Shown piece after piece: positions 35,850 through 47,493 of a DNA stretch of 64,000 bases (positions within the stretch are counted from its first letter, which is position 1; the number at the start of each line of letters is the position of its first letter). The notes under the pieces were generated by a model. That model was not told the origin of the DNA and ran no database searches. It worked only from the letters and a program-made list of their open reading frames with translations. This DNA comes from Scleroderma bovista. Its lineage: Eukaryota > Basidiomycota > Agaricomycetes > Boletales > Sclerodermataceae. Location: NCBI GenBank assembly GCA_037178675.1, contig JAYMGJ010000243.1, forward strand, positions 1-64,000, in the 5' to 3' direction. Position numbers and translations under genes: made by a program.

Positions 35850-37356
35850 ATGGAGCATTGCTCGAGCACGTCGACATCAGCGACCGCAGAAGGCTCACTG
35901 ACCGTTTCTTCGCGGAAGCGGTCAAAATGGGATGAAGAAGATTTTTCTTCCTCAACGATACAACCGCGCCAGCAAGCTGTCCACCGTCTCAACCGACCAA
36001 CACGAGCACGAGCAACTCAGGTCGTGTCCAAAGAGCCATCCTCTCATCCCTCTTCTCCGACACGCCATTCCTACAGTCTTTTTGTACCTCCGAGGACCCA
36101 TCATCCTCCTATCCAGCCTTCCCGCTCGGTGTATTGCTATGAGAGGCTCAATCAGATCGAAGAAGGGTCTTATGGTGTAGTATTTCGCGCAAGAGACAGG
36201 AAGACAGGGGACATAGTCGCACTGAAGAAGCTGAAACTAGAAGAGGAAAAACACGGATTCCCGATAACAGCTTTGCGAGAGATCAATGCTTTGATGTCTT
36301 GCCGCCATGAGAATGTAGTGCGCATACGAGAAGTCGTCGTTGGCGATACCTTGACTCAGTGAGTTCAATAACTTATGCAAAAGAAGAGATCGAGTCCCGA
36401 ACGTCTTTTCAAAGGGTTTTCGTCGTCATGGATTTCATCGAGCATGATCTCAAGACCTTGTTAACGTTAAAGCCCTCTCCATTCCTGCAGTCAGAAATCA
36501 AGACCCTCATGCTGCAACTCTTGTCTGCTGTCGCTCACTGTCATGCGAACTGGATACTTCATCGCGACCTGAAAACTAGCAATTTGTTAATGAACAACCG
36601 AGGGACCATCAAAGTCGCAGACTTCGGTTTGGCTCGACGCTATGGCGATCCAGTCGGTGTCGGTGGTCTGACTCAGCTTGTTGTCACACTGTGGTACCGG
36701 TAGGATGGATTCCTGACCTTCTTCGTTATCCTTATCATACCGTTACAGCGCACCGGAAATTCTCCTTGGGGCCACAGACTATTCCACTGCGGTAGACATG
36801 TGGTCCGTTGGCTGTATTTTCGCTGAATTGCTTCTGAAGGAGCCGCTCTTTCAAGCCAAGGGAGAGATAGAACTCCTTTCTATGATCTTTAAGTTGCTGG
36901 GCCCCCCTACAAACACGACCTGGCCGGAGTACTCTACTCTTCCGCTTGCCAAGACTATTACTTTACCTTCCCCGCACACTCACCAGTTTCGACAGCGTTT
37001 CCAACACATGACTACTTCTGGATTAGACCTTTTGATGTCTTTATTGTCTTACGATCCACAACAACGTATCAGTGCTGAGGAAGCGGTCCATCACCCATAT
37101 TTTAGGTTAGTTCCCAAATGATTCACTCTGCTCTGTCAAAGACTAATAACTTTTTGAAGCGAATCTCCTCTTCCGAAGCATCCCGATCTATTTGCATCAT
37201 TTCCATCAGCAGCTGCTGGCGAAAAGTAGGTCCCTTCGCTTTCCGATGATAGCTCGTGGCTGATCCACTAGTTCCAGACGCAAGAAGCCCTTTGACAGTC
37301 CCTCAGCACCTGTGAGAGTGGCAGATAAGATATTCACAGAAATTGATTTACCGTAA
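35850..37356 (+). CDS. CDK11/PITSLRE-family cyclin-dependent kinase
   Basis: Five exons. A Ser/Arg-rich N-terminus of ~100 residues precedes the kinase domain: [20 protein letters not shown] (glycine loop), [20 protein letters not shown] then [39 protein letters not shown] (catalytic loop), [12 protein letters not shown] (DFG), [20 protein letters not shown] and [19 protein letters not shown]. The domain matches CDK11 (fission yeast Ppk23) best, notably [14 protein letters not shown] and [17 protein letters not shown] at the end, but the C-helix signature reads PITALRE as in CDK9. CDK11 with cyclin L acts in pre-mRNA splicing and transcription. The start is either 35850 or 35820, both in frame. 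Confidence 0.88.
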
Positions 37357-37426
37357 CGTACGAAAACAACCCGAGTCCCATCCCAAGACCTTAAATAGTT
37401 GTACAACATACGGTACCACATCACAC

Positions 37427-39195
37427 CTACACAGCTTCGTCGCCAATGTCCTCAGAAATGGTCGATAATATTAGCCGCATCTTTCGAAACCGTGCTCTCG
37501 TACGTTCCATTTCACCACATTTGTCATAGAACTCTTTCACTTCTTGAACAGTAAATCTGTATTCGCTTGCAATGTCGGATATTGCTTGATCGATAACATG
37601 TAAGTTAACTTGAGCCAATATATCACTACTTGTTTGGGACACATGTGGTTGATCGCGCGAAGTATAATCACTAGAAAGTGGTTCAGTACGTCTACTTTGC
37701 GGTGAACTCAGAATCATACAGCGACCTGGCTCTCTTAGTAGTAGGGGGGTCTTCTCTCTCATCGTCACTGGTTTTTCGTTTCACCCAGGTAGGTGGTGAT
37801 TCGTTTCCGATCCGAATTTGCCACTCTTCATTATCTTCGCCATCCTCCATCTCTTCTTCATCAGGGCTTCGTCTTGGAATTGTCGATGTGGATGGTTGCA
37901 ATCCGCCTTCGAATTGTGCGGTTGGTACAGAAGAGAATACAATAATCGGTGGAGTGGTCATTCTGCTGTTGATATCGCCTACAACATTCTCTTCTGTGTG
38001 GAGTGACTCCTCCACAGATTTCTCGCATCTTCTCCTAGGTCTAGGTGTCTTCCTGGGTGCACGCTTGGGTCTCTCTTCCGCTTTTCGAACGTAGCCGTAC
38101 TGTCCTTTTTCGCCGTGAGCAGGCTTCTTCTGATCGACAATGGCTGCGATTAGATTGTCTAGGCGGGCTGAATTCTTTTTGTACCGCTCGCGCCAGGATT
38201 GCCACGTGTGGCGAGTTACCCACACATACTCAGGATCTATGGCCTTTGACAAAGTTATGGGAACGAGTCGATCGAGCGTCGTACTCACCATCTCGCAAAG
38301 CTGTTGGTACAACCTATTCCCGGTCCTGCCGCCGGTTTCCTTGTAGGGAATCTTGGTCGCTATCCATTGACAAAGGCGTTCCTCATCCTGGTCAGTAAAC
38401 GGGGTGCGTCTAATGAGGGGTCAGTAAGTATCATGCAAGCAGGTTCCGAACACGCACTCTTCTCCTGGGCGACGGCCACCGGGGTTCTTATACACCAGAG
38501 GTGTGTACAGTAAAGCACCTTTCTCGACACACTTCTTAACCCACAAGTATGATTCGATATATTTGTCTGGAACACCTTGATACGATTTGACCAGATGTTG
38601 GAATACTTCCGTATTTGGGTCCGCAAGAATTACACGAGCAGACTGAGGAGATGCCGTCGGGTCTCCCCCAGAGTGCTGAAGCATGAGGTTAACACATCAC
38701 CGAGCACAGACACCTTATAAATATACCATGATCCGCTGACTGAGAGCAGCTCGAGCATTAACGTTGGCAATGCTGTGGTGTATGTGCATTTTGATAGGAG
38801 CTCCGTTATCGACAAAGATCTGCTTAAGCAGCATTCCGGCGATCTTGCAAGCTTCGACATACGTATACGGTACGAAATGGCGCTCGGGACGATCTGGGCT
38901 GGTCCAGCAGAGTCGGAGACGTTCAGCTTCCGCAGTACCTGGTTGAACTAGAACATATCCTTGTCTAGGGACTTTGGTTTCAACTCGGCCACCCAGAGAC
39001 TGCAAGTTATGGTAGTCGATTTGTTATGGACAATAGCCATTACCCACTGTAATGGTCTCACACAATTCCGCCTGTATTTCTTCAGTGATGTCCTTCTGTA
39101 TGAAAAACTTGACAGCCAATCCGTTCGCGTCCTGAAAGATGGGCTGAGAGAGGGCGCGTCCATAGGTGCGTAGATGGCTGCAAAGTTCTTACCAT
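37427..39195 (-). CDS. RAP1: RAP1 telomere protein (BRCT-like plus Myb)
   Basis: About six exons. The ATG (39195-39193) is alone in its coding exon, spliced over 49 nt to PIFQDANGLAVKFFIQKDIT. A BRCT-like region follows (RHFVPYTYVEACKIAGMLLK) and a second such stretch (ARVILADPNTEVFQHLVKSY, YIESYLWVKKCVEKG). The Rap1 Myb/homeodomain is RTPFTDQDEERLCQWIATKI, PYKETGGRTGNRLYQQLCEM and VTRHTWQSWRERYKKNSARL. An acidic linker leads to a C-terminal helical part, IASEYRFTVQEVKEFYDKCG, the likely RCT-type interaction end. Rap1 acts in shelterin-type telomere complexes, binding DNA itself or through TRF-like partners. It converges with CDK11. Confidence 0.85.
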
Positions 39196-39434
39196 TGCTT
39201 TCCTTGCTAGACGATGTTACACTTTATGTAGCTGAGATCGGTTGGAGGTCGGAACCCAGCTTTCGGGTTAGGGTTATTATTTGGCCCATGCAAACAAGTG
39301 CCACCCCCTGGGGTTTATTAATATGTATGTACTTCCATACTGTAGTAGGAGCAATGCATTGCAAGTACAGTGGATATATGAAAATAACGGTGACAGCGCT
39401 GTAATGTAGGGTGGCATTAACGAAAGCGATAGGC

Positions 39435-42400
39435 TTATGATAGTGAAAGACTCCGTTCGACTGGGGTTTCCTGGGAGATTTCAGCGAGAGGCGGGTGACG
39501 CGATGACTTTCCAAGTAAGACGGACAATCGCAAGTCGGACGGCAGCCGGACCAATGAAACCCGCTTGGCAGCCTTAGTCTTGTCCCATTCCTCCGCTTGT
39601 TCCTCCGGTGATTCCGACCCTACAGATACTTTGTCAAAGGACGTGTCTGGCCCGATATGGTTCGGTATTATCTCAGACAAGCGTGAATGCTCATCAGCGA
39701 ATAGGGTGCTTGGGTTCGTTTCAAGAAAAGGTGATTCGGTGATGCGAGGGGAGTCTCGGAAGGTAGAGGTGGCAAAGGCTTCACCAGACGAGGGCCAATC
39801 GGGACCAAGGTCAAGCGCAGTGCGGAATGACGGACCAGAAGATGAATCAAAGGAATGTGCGGCAGAACCAAAGATATCATCTGGAGTACTGTTATCTACT
39901 TGAGTATCATGACACGTTGCTGGGGACACTGGTTCGAATGCACGGTTGTGTAGGGTCTCTGTCGCAGTCCGGAGGGCTAGAGATGCAACTCTTTTAAAGC
40001 CCCTGGCTTCTGCTGCGAGATCATTGAGAAGGATGCTTCTGTGACATATAAGTTTGGTGATATCCAGACGTAGGGCCTGTATCTGCCTTGACATGCCCTG
40101 GACAGCCTCTTGTAAATGGTCCCGTGTCACCTTTCGAAACGGTGCGAGCACTGCAACGTTACGGGCGAAACGAAGGTTGGAATCAATCTCGGAGTTCGTA
40201 GCACATATCTGTGCCTCCAAGTTATGGACTCGTGCTTGGACTATCTGGGATCTGGAACTAAAACTAGAAGGTTCCACGCCATCCATAGAGTAGTTGAGGC
40301 TCTCGGCATTATCAGATCGCACTAAGCAATTATCCTGTCCTGCACAACTGGTAGTGGGGTATGCAGCTGCTAACCCAGCTTTGACAGCGTCGAATGTTTC
40401 CTTGAACTGCGAAGCCCCTTCAACTTCTGGTGCAGCTGCAGAATCCGACAGAAGACTTGGACAGTTGGACAGAATTTTCCCATCTGAAGAGTTGTCCGTG
40501 CCACGGCGGGATACATTTGCGGAGTCGGGAGATCCCCAAATCAACGTTCGTGACTGGCTTGCATGAGACCGAAGATACTGGAGGTGCGATGCAGCAGCCG
40601 CAATGCCAGTGAGCTCAACGTCTTCTACCGACATGCTCAGCGATCGTAAAGGTATGCCAGCCGACTTAAAGGCGCTTGCATAATTGATGTGCGATATCCA
40701 ATCGTTCATCTCCTTCTCATTCGTTGCTTGAAAGAGGATACGACGCCCGTCAGAAGTAGCAAGGCGGAAGGTAAATGGATGCTGTGCAACCCTTGAGCAG
40801 GGCAAGGCCAGTGTTGGAAAATGAACGGACCTTAGTGTGCAATCTGTCAAATACAGCAAGGGTATCCTTTAAGGGTATAATTTCGTCGGGCTTAAATAAG
40901 GTCGATTGAAAAGGTGCTTGTTTGGGAGCGTCATTCCAAGAAAGGAGGGCTGCGGTCCAGGAAAGGTCGCGGAAGAGGAGGATCTGAGACTGGGTAAGTG
41001 CAACACTGTAAGGTCGCCACTTGCGGTTGTGAGGCCTTTTTCCCCCCTCGAGGACATCGTCTTTGCGGTGGAGTGTGGTCACTTTGATTATTTTTAGACT
41101 CCGTATCTCAGGAGGCGTGGAGTATACGTCGGGGATCCCACCCATCGATGAACCAGGAAAGCCTCCTACAGTTAGTCCAAAAAAGGCCGCGGGTAATCGA
41201 GCACTCTCCACAGAAGATATCGCAATCACCAGACCTTTGGCAAAGGCTAGTAGGATCTCGTCGTAGTCCCAAGAAGCACCAGTTCCATCCCACCTAAAGG
41301 GATTCTCCAAGGGTATGTATTCCTCAACTTTCACGCGCAATTGATCCAATGAATTCTGGAAAAGGGATGTCAATTTTCGATAGAGGATCTGACAAAGACT
41401 AACATTCATGATGAGGTAGTAGGGGTCAATCTTCGGTTTGCTGAGTAGGGTATTCCCAGTTGTCGCCAGAGGGGTAGAGTGAGCTACTGGTGTAGATGGT
41501 CGAGTAAGATTTTCGGAATGCATATTTACAACACCATTGCTTTCCATGGGATCCTCGATAAACACGAATGGCGCAAACACTATATTATCGTAGAAACACT
41601 GCGAGCCCTATGATGAGAATGAGAGTGCGTAAAGACAAGACTTACGTCAAGAACTTCAGGGATCAAGCCTGGAAGGGAGGTATTTTTCACGTAATCCGCT
41701 TTTGTCATTTTCCGTCGATTCGACTTATTGAATGCGTCAGTATGTAGCATTATGAGGCTAAAAGCTAGGATGTATGGATGGTCTGGAGAACGGGTTACTA
41801 GCATCAATTGAAGCGTAAATATACGACATACCCGACGAGGAGAAAAGATCAGGGTTGCACGTCATATATCGGTTAGCAAATGCTTCTATGACTCTGTCAA
41901 TTTGCTGAGTTTCCCGAGGAAGACCAACATCCATCAATAGTCTGCGCAGTGCAACATCAAGGGGGTCTCCGAAGAAAGCGAAACGACTGAGATATAGTTT
42001 CAGTGAATCTGCATATATCCCCTGACCACTAAACCGACATCGACATGAATTCTGGGCTCCGCAAGTACACGTATAATCATACCTAGAGGCCAAAACGCTG
42101 GCTATATCCGCCTTAGAAATGAGTGATGTCAATCGTTGCACAAAGGCACCGGGGGGTTCCTCTGCTAGTGGCTGTAAACGTTCGACCGGTATCTGAGATA
42201 ATGAAGGTCGAGGTGATTTCGTAACAGGTGATGAAGTGCCATTCACGAAGAAGCCGCCAGACTTCGCACCTGATGTGGGTGAGGGTGAAAATAAGTTAAC
42301 TGAAAGCCGGTGTAAAAGTGGTGGATTGGTTGCAGAACGAGGGCGGACATTCGACGAGTGGTTCGTTACAGGGCGAGGAATGGGCTTATCCACGCGGATG

Positions 42401-43524
42401 GTGGCGACAGGGCCCTTGGAAGAGTTTGCCGCCTTCGAAGAAAAGGTAAAGAGGGACTGGGCGCGAAGGCGTGCGGATGAATCAGCAGTGGCAGGCCGCC
42501 GCGTAACAGGGGGAAGAGAAGGCAATGGGCCTGCAGTGGATGGACGATGGGCTAGATTGGGCAGTGGAAGAGCAGGTAAATCTCTGTTGGTAGACGGACG
42601 CCTAAAAGCCTTCTCTGAATGACGGCGCTTCACTTGCACGCAACCGGACTCGCCGCGATGCCGCGGAGAAGCATCGGTTTCGGAATCAAAATTCACTTGG
42701 AAGGGGGATGTAGGCGTCACAACAGGAAGTGCAGGAGACCCTGAGGGAGTAGGATGTACCATGCTGGTGATTTTGCGCGACCACAACGAGGGCTTTCGAG
42801 TTAAATGAGAAGGCGAGAGATCGTCACGTTCAGAACAAAGCGAAACTCCTCCCCGAGCTTTGACTCGGACTGGGGCCACAGCTAATGAAATGACGCGACT
42901 ACGGGAATCGGTATCATGGCCTTTCAAGAAGCCATTTGTGGGCGCTGCGGAACGGAGGCAGTGGGAACTCTTGCTGGGACGCAAGCAACGCACTGGAGGA
43001 ACTACGATGGGAACTATAGAGTCGTTCTGGACATCAGGGTGAATGTCGCGTCGTTTTGACGGAGAGTTGGGACCATTAGCAGTGGACGGTCGGCGAGCAG
43101 TTTTGTGACCTTGTTCGACACCACTCCGGACAGGTAGCAAAGCCATTCTGGAGCCATTGTCACTGGAATGGGCTCGAGGACCTGAGTCTCGCGGGGGGTC
43201 CGGCGGTAGGTCCTTGTCCTTGTTCAGAGGTAGCTTCGCGCGAGGTGGATTACTTGCAATTGTGCCATGCTCGTCCACAGCGAGGTTTGCGAGGTTCTTC
43301 CGCGAAGACGATGGAAGAATGCGACGTGTCCAGTTCGGCAGGGAAAAAAAATGGGAAGGTCCTCCAGCAATTTTCCCGACTGGCGATAATATTTCCCGAG
43401 ACAATGAAACTTCAGACGATAGGCTGCGGGGATCCTGACTGCCCGAAGGTGTCTCTGAAGCCACGGAACAAGCCAGGTCGAATGAAGGGGAATACCTGTT
43501 TCCCCGACCGAAAATGCCCACCAT
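39435..43524 (-). CDS. Sec7-PH Arf guanine nucleotide exchange factor (Syt1-like)
   Basis: Four main exons, ~1,270 residues. The N-terminal ~480 residues are disordered, Ser/Pro/Arg-rich. The Sec7 domain contains PLDVALRRLLMDVGLPRETQ then QIDRVIEAFANRYMTCNPDL, with the glutamate of GLPRETQ in the position of the catalytic glutamic finger, and after an intron PYILAFSLIMLHTDAFNKSN and RRKMTKADYVKN. A split PH domain follows: RKWRPYSVALTQSQILLFRD and ILFQATNEKEMNDWISHINY. A helical segment near the end (VQARVHNLEAQICATNSEID) may form a coiled coil. The Sec7-PH order resembles yeast Syt1 and animal EFA6/PSD. Expected role: nucleotide exchange on Arf GTPases at endosomal or plasma membranes. Confidence 0.85.
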
Positions 43525-43752
43525 ACTTTCCAATTATAAGGATCGTGCTATGAAGGGAGTTGAAACTGAAGTAAAGTTACTAAGGCTGCATCCGACAGCT
43601 GGAAGGGAACACTGGCGTCAAACGTCAACACCACGTCGTCGATAACCGATTTGCATCCGGTACATAGTACGAACAATACACGTAGATCTACTAGGTTCTG
43701 TGTAGACTATAAAGACAGACAGACCGTCATGGCTGCCACATCGGTTCCTACC

Positions 43753-45793
43753 TCATGGTCGACCTGTGTTTTTCTCTTTCAATCTTTCTGCGCTTTTCCT
43801 TGAGTACGTCATGCTGTAAAGCAAATGAGCAAAAGAACGCCTTTCAAGATGCAGGAAACGCACTTCTGCCGCTCGTTTCCTCTGACTATGTTTCATCCGC
43901 TCATACAACTTCCGCTTCTTGTTGCTCAACAACATTTTAGCCATATCCGTCTCGTCATCTCGTCCGGCCGATTTGCGATCTGATCTCTGGGCTTTCTGCA
44001 CCTTTTGCATGTCCCTCTGCAGTTCTTCATAATCAACACCAGCAACCTCAGCAGCCAGCTCTGCAGCATGCAAATCATCCGCGCTGTCGACGTTCGTGGA
44101 TAAAATCTTTGCGGTCTCCAGTCGGCTTTCACCTTCTTCATCTGCTCCGCCATCCGCATCATCAATAACAACAGCTTCTTCTTCCTCCTCGGACAAAGGA
44201 GCGGTCGGATCGTAAGCACCTGGCTTGGCGTCGAATGGTGATAAATGAGGAGGAAGCGTCGCGCCTTGGGAGTAGAGATCCTCAACAAGTATTTTTCCAG
44301 CGTTGATACAGTCCGCAACCCATTGTGGTTGTATGTATCTCCGCCTTCTCCGTCGTTCCTTTTCTTCTTGCGACAAGCCAGCTCCCATCGCAATGGGCCT
44401 ATCGGTGATAACATGGGTAATAGTCTCGTCGGATTCGGTGACCGGCGATCCGTTCCCAGATGATGGTGACCATCCTACCCGACCCCCGAACGAACGAATT
44501 AAGAATTCGAACACTGGTCGAGAAACTTCGCGCGATAGGAAAAAGGTATATGGGGAAAAGAGCAATGACGGATCTGATCTGGGGGTTGCTGAAAGTGACT
44601 GCAAGGTGGGAAGTGATGCTACCACATCAGGCTCCGAGGTGGACAAATGAGGAACAAACTCCTCGTCGGCTTCTGCAGCCTGAACATCGTCGACCACGGT
44701 GGCCATTGAAGTGTCATGTTCCATTGTGGACGTCTCGGAAACGATGTGTTTGATTGCCTGACGGACTTCTTTTGAGGATGCCTTTTTGGCAGTGTTTTCG
44801 GATTTGGAAGTAATGGCACGTGTAGGATTTGCTACCCGGAGAGTAAATGAGCCAATGCCTGCGCCGGCCTCATCTCGGGATGTGTCTATAGTTGGAGGAT
44901 AAACTAGCCCCGCGTCCGTGTACAACTTGAAGAATACGAAGCCCAATAGCGTCTGATACAGCTCTAGAAAAGTAAGCATCACCCGGACGTCTACATCAGT
45001 GGGGATCTGGTCATACGTTATATGAGTACACAACTTTTTACAATCATTTGGCTTACATTTTGAGTAAACTGGTACGGCACAAGCCACGTTACAGTTTCAT
45101 CCATGACTTCTGCCTGGTAGTATATCCCCTTGATAGATAAGAAGACTTTTCTGAGAGACCGGGAATGCATAATGTATAGCTGCCATTCAGCAGCAAGACG
45201 GGAACAATTGGCGACAAGCGATGATGAAACACGGTCATTGGCCGGTAGTGTAGCGAAAAGGAACACCATGCAAAGCGCATCGTCAATGTCTCGTACAGCA
45301 TCCACGAATGTGGGGTATCTATGGACTTGGTGAATGCTTGATGACGGTCCTCCCATACGACATACCTCTCCTTGATGACATGGTCCAGTCGATAGCTAGG
45401 TTTCTGGTCCTCCAAATGCTTTGCAGTGCTCCATTCGCCTCTGCCCAGTGCGCGGGATATTTTCTTTGCAAATGCTTTATGTTCACGAAGCTTATTGAGA
45501 ACCGGTTCGTGTGCGAGATATGCAATATCTTTTGCATAATAAAAGGATGTAGGCGCAGTTGAGCCCTTGTTGGCCTTCTTTTTGTTTCGTGGTTCGCGCG
45601 GAAATATGCCTATTAACACAAACATGCGAGGTCAGCCCGATCGTCGAGACCATCGAGACCACTGAGACATACCTTTGAGGATACACAAGCGTCGAAAATC
45701 AGCAAGTGAACATTGCAGTTTTTTGACCGCAGCCGTGCGTGTCACATAGGCTTTTGCTGCCCCAGCCTTTCCCTTTTGCTTCAAACGCCCCAT
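43753..45793 (-). CDS. NOP7: Pescadillo homologue NOP7/PES1
   Basis: About five exons. The start [20 protein letters not shown] then [23 protein letters not shown] is the Pescadillo N-terminus, followed by [60 protein letters not shown] and [25 protein letters not shown] domain spans [20 protein letters not shown] to [20 protein letters not shown]. The tail is acidic then Lys/Arg-rich ([20 protein letters not shown]). PES1 with BOP1 and WDR12 (PeBoW) is needed for 27S pre-rRNA processing in 60S assembly. The last ~30 residues read through without an intron here; an intron giving a different end is possible. It is head-to-head with Sm D2. Confidence 0.9.
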
Positions 45794-45907
45794 GGTGTTT
45801 ATGAGGTCTGCCCAATAAGAAAGAAATAGACTCTAGATATTGTGACTGTAGGTACTTGGGTCCAGTTGTTTGTCCAAAATAAACAAATATTGCAGTTGAC
45901 TGCAACG

Positions 45908-46506
45908 ATGAGGTGAGTGGGGGAATTCCTAGCTGCTCGCGTTTTCTAATCCCTTGCATCCAGCCAGTACGTCCATGTCCCAAAGTCTGAGCTGGACGAG
46001 GCTCAGCTACGTCAGCTCGAGGAGCACGAAATCAGCCAGGGACCACTGTCTGTCCTACAACAAGCCGTACGAAATAATGCACAAGTCCTGATCTCCTTGC
46101 GCAACAACAAAAAGCTGCTAGCACGAGTGAAAGCTTTTGACAGACATAGCAATATGGTATGGTGAATTCTTGTTGCACATTTGTTCGCTATTCACAACGG
46201 TTTCTTAGGTCTTGGAAAACGTCAAGGAGGTATCTTCCTTCACTGTGATATTTCACCGTCAAGAACCCTGATCGACTTGCACAGATGTGGACGGAGCTAC
46301 CAAAGGGTAAGAATAAACAGCCCATCAATCGGGATCGTTTTATCAGCAAAATGTTCCTACGGTTCGTGATCTGTTCCATCTGCGTTCTGTTGACATTTGT
46401 CTAACTCGACTTCCTAGGGGGGACTCTGTCATCTTGAGTATGTTGCCATTTTTCTTCGATGGCGATCGTCGCCTGATAGATTGTAGTCCTCCGGAATCAG
46501 GCTTGA
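45908..46506 (+). CDS. SMD2: Small nuclear ribonucleoprotein Sm D2
   Basis: Six small exons. The first coding exon is only ATGAG (45908-45912). Joined text: [100 protein letters not shown] then VLRNQA and stop at 46504-46506. Sm1 ([25 protein letters not shown]) and Sm2 (MFLRGDSVI) motifs are intact. Sm D2 is part of the heptameric Sm ring on U1, U2, U4 and U5 snRNAs. About 115 residues, the usual size. Every junction keeps phase. It shares a 114-bp upstream space with PES1. Confidence 0.93.
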
Positions 46507-47010
46507 AATCGACTGCAAGTCGCATCGCTTTGCTCAGAAATATTGTATGCAGTATACAAGCATGTAACACCTCAATGAAGGCATGTAGCCATTCGGACCA
46601 ATCAGGTCGGGTTCTTGGTGATTGGGCTTTTGAATGCCTTGTGCAATAATTGAATTACTTGGAGCCATTTCCTCAAAGACACCATGAAACAAGAAATGAG
46701 TATTAGGCTAGTGTACATCGAGCAAGTATTCGACATGTATTCTTGAGGAACCCTGATACTAGGGTTGATACAAGCCAGCACCCAGAGCTTATAAATGGCT
46801 CCAACAGGGAAACTCAAAGCACCTAAGGGACACATTCCGATCAGTCAAGAGTCCCGAGCTCCTTGGGCTGCTTGAACCTTACAACAATGAAAAATGGCAG
46901 CTCGCCACAAATTACGCGCTATTGGTGAGGTGAATTGAGTCTCTTGACATACAGTCAAGCATGTAGCAGCCGAGGCGGGCGAAAGGAAAAGCCACCAAAG
47001 CACAAGTACT
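46507..47010. other. Intergenic between Sm D2 and LYRM2 3' ends
   Basis: About 500 bp between two convergent 3' ends. Only short open stretches occur, none with a recognisable motif, and no RNA gene was seen. Confidence 0.5.
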
Positions 47011-47342
47011 TCACGGCACCCGCATCAATCGGCGCACTTCGCGCAGAGTAACAGTAATCTTGCTTTCGATGACGTGCTGGATAAGACGCCGTGAAGGCGA
47101 GTTGGGCAAAACGTATCCCAACGTTACTTACGATATCTGTTGTGTGTCTATCACGCTCGATTTCAGATCGAAACCATGCCACGGTCTCTGCACGAGCGTG
47201 TGGATCTGGAATAGCTAGGGAAAGTTACGGTCAGTTTGGAAAGCGGAGAGTATGCAGAGAGCATACATCGTGAAGCCCGTAATACTTGACGGTACAGGTT
47301 TAAAACTCTCTTCTGAAGAATGAAGTGTTGGAGGGTGAGCAT
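47011..47342 (-). CDS. LYRM2-like mitochondrial LYR-motif protein, 74 residues
   Basis: Three tiny exons: 47342-47267 (76 nt), 47214-47132 (83 nt) and 47076-47011 (66 nt), separated by 52- and 55-nt GT-AG introns, all in phase. The joined protein begins MLTLQHFILQKRVLNLYRQV, with the LYR tripeptide, then LRASRSIPDPHARAETVAWF, RSEIERDRHTTDIHVIESKI and a short Arg-rich end. The pattern (LTLxxF, VLxLYRxxLR, RxExxWxRxExxRNKxxTD) matches LYRM2, a small mitochondrial LYR protein linked to complex I. LYR proteins bind acyl carrier protein and help complex or Fe-S assembly. Each exon is shorter than 30 codons, so this gene is easily missed. Head-to-head with the 4E-T-like gene. Confidence 0.82.
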
Positions 47343-47493
47343 GGATGTGTGGCTCGGTTTGGTTGCCTTGAAGTGGCAAGTACTGCTTCAAACGTCCCCA
47401 TCGCATTTCCCGAGGCTACCACAGCTGGCGGCCATTTGCACTGCCGGAAAAGCATCTTTTTTACTTCCTCTTAGTTTTTCATCCTTCCAGATA

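Noticed and set aside
38223..38275. Possible intron inside the RAP1 Myb region
   Set aside because: The donor and acceptor look acceptable, but removal shifts the frame to an early stop; the sequence is open when kept, so it is treated as coding.
42236..42622. Plus-strand open frame of 128 codons opposite the Sec7 gene
   Set aside because: It is a shadow of the low-complexity Ser/Pro/Arg-rich N-terminus of the minus-strand Sec7 protein.
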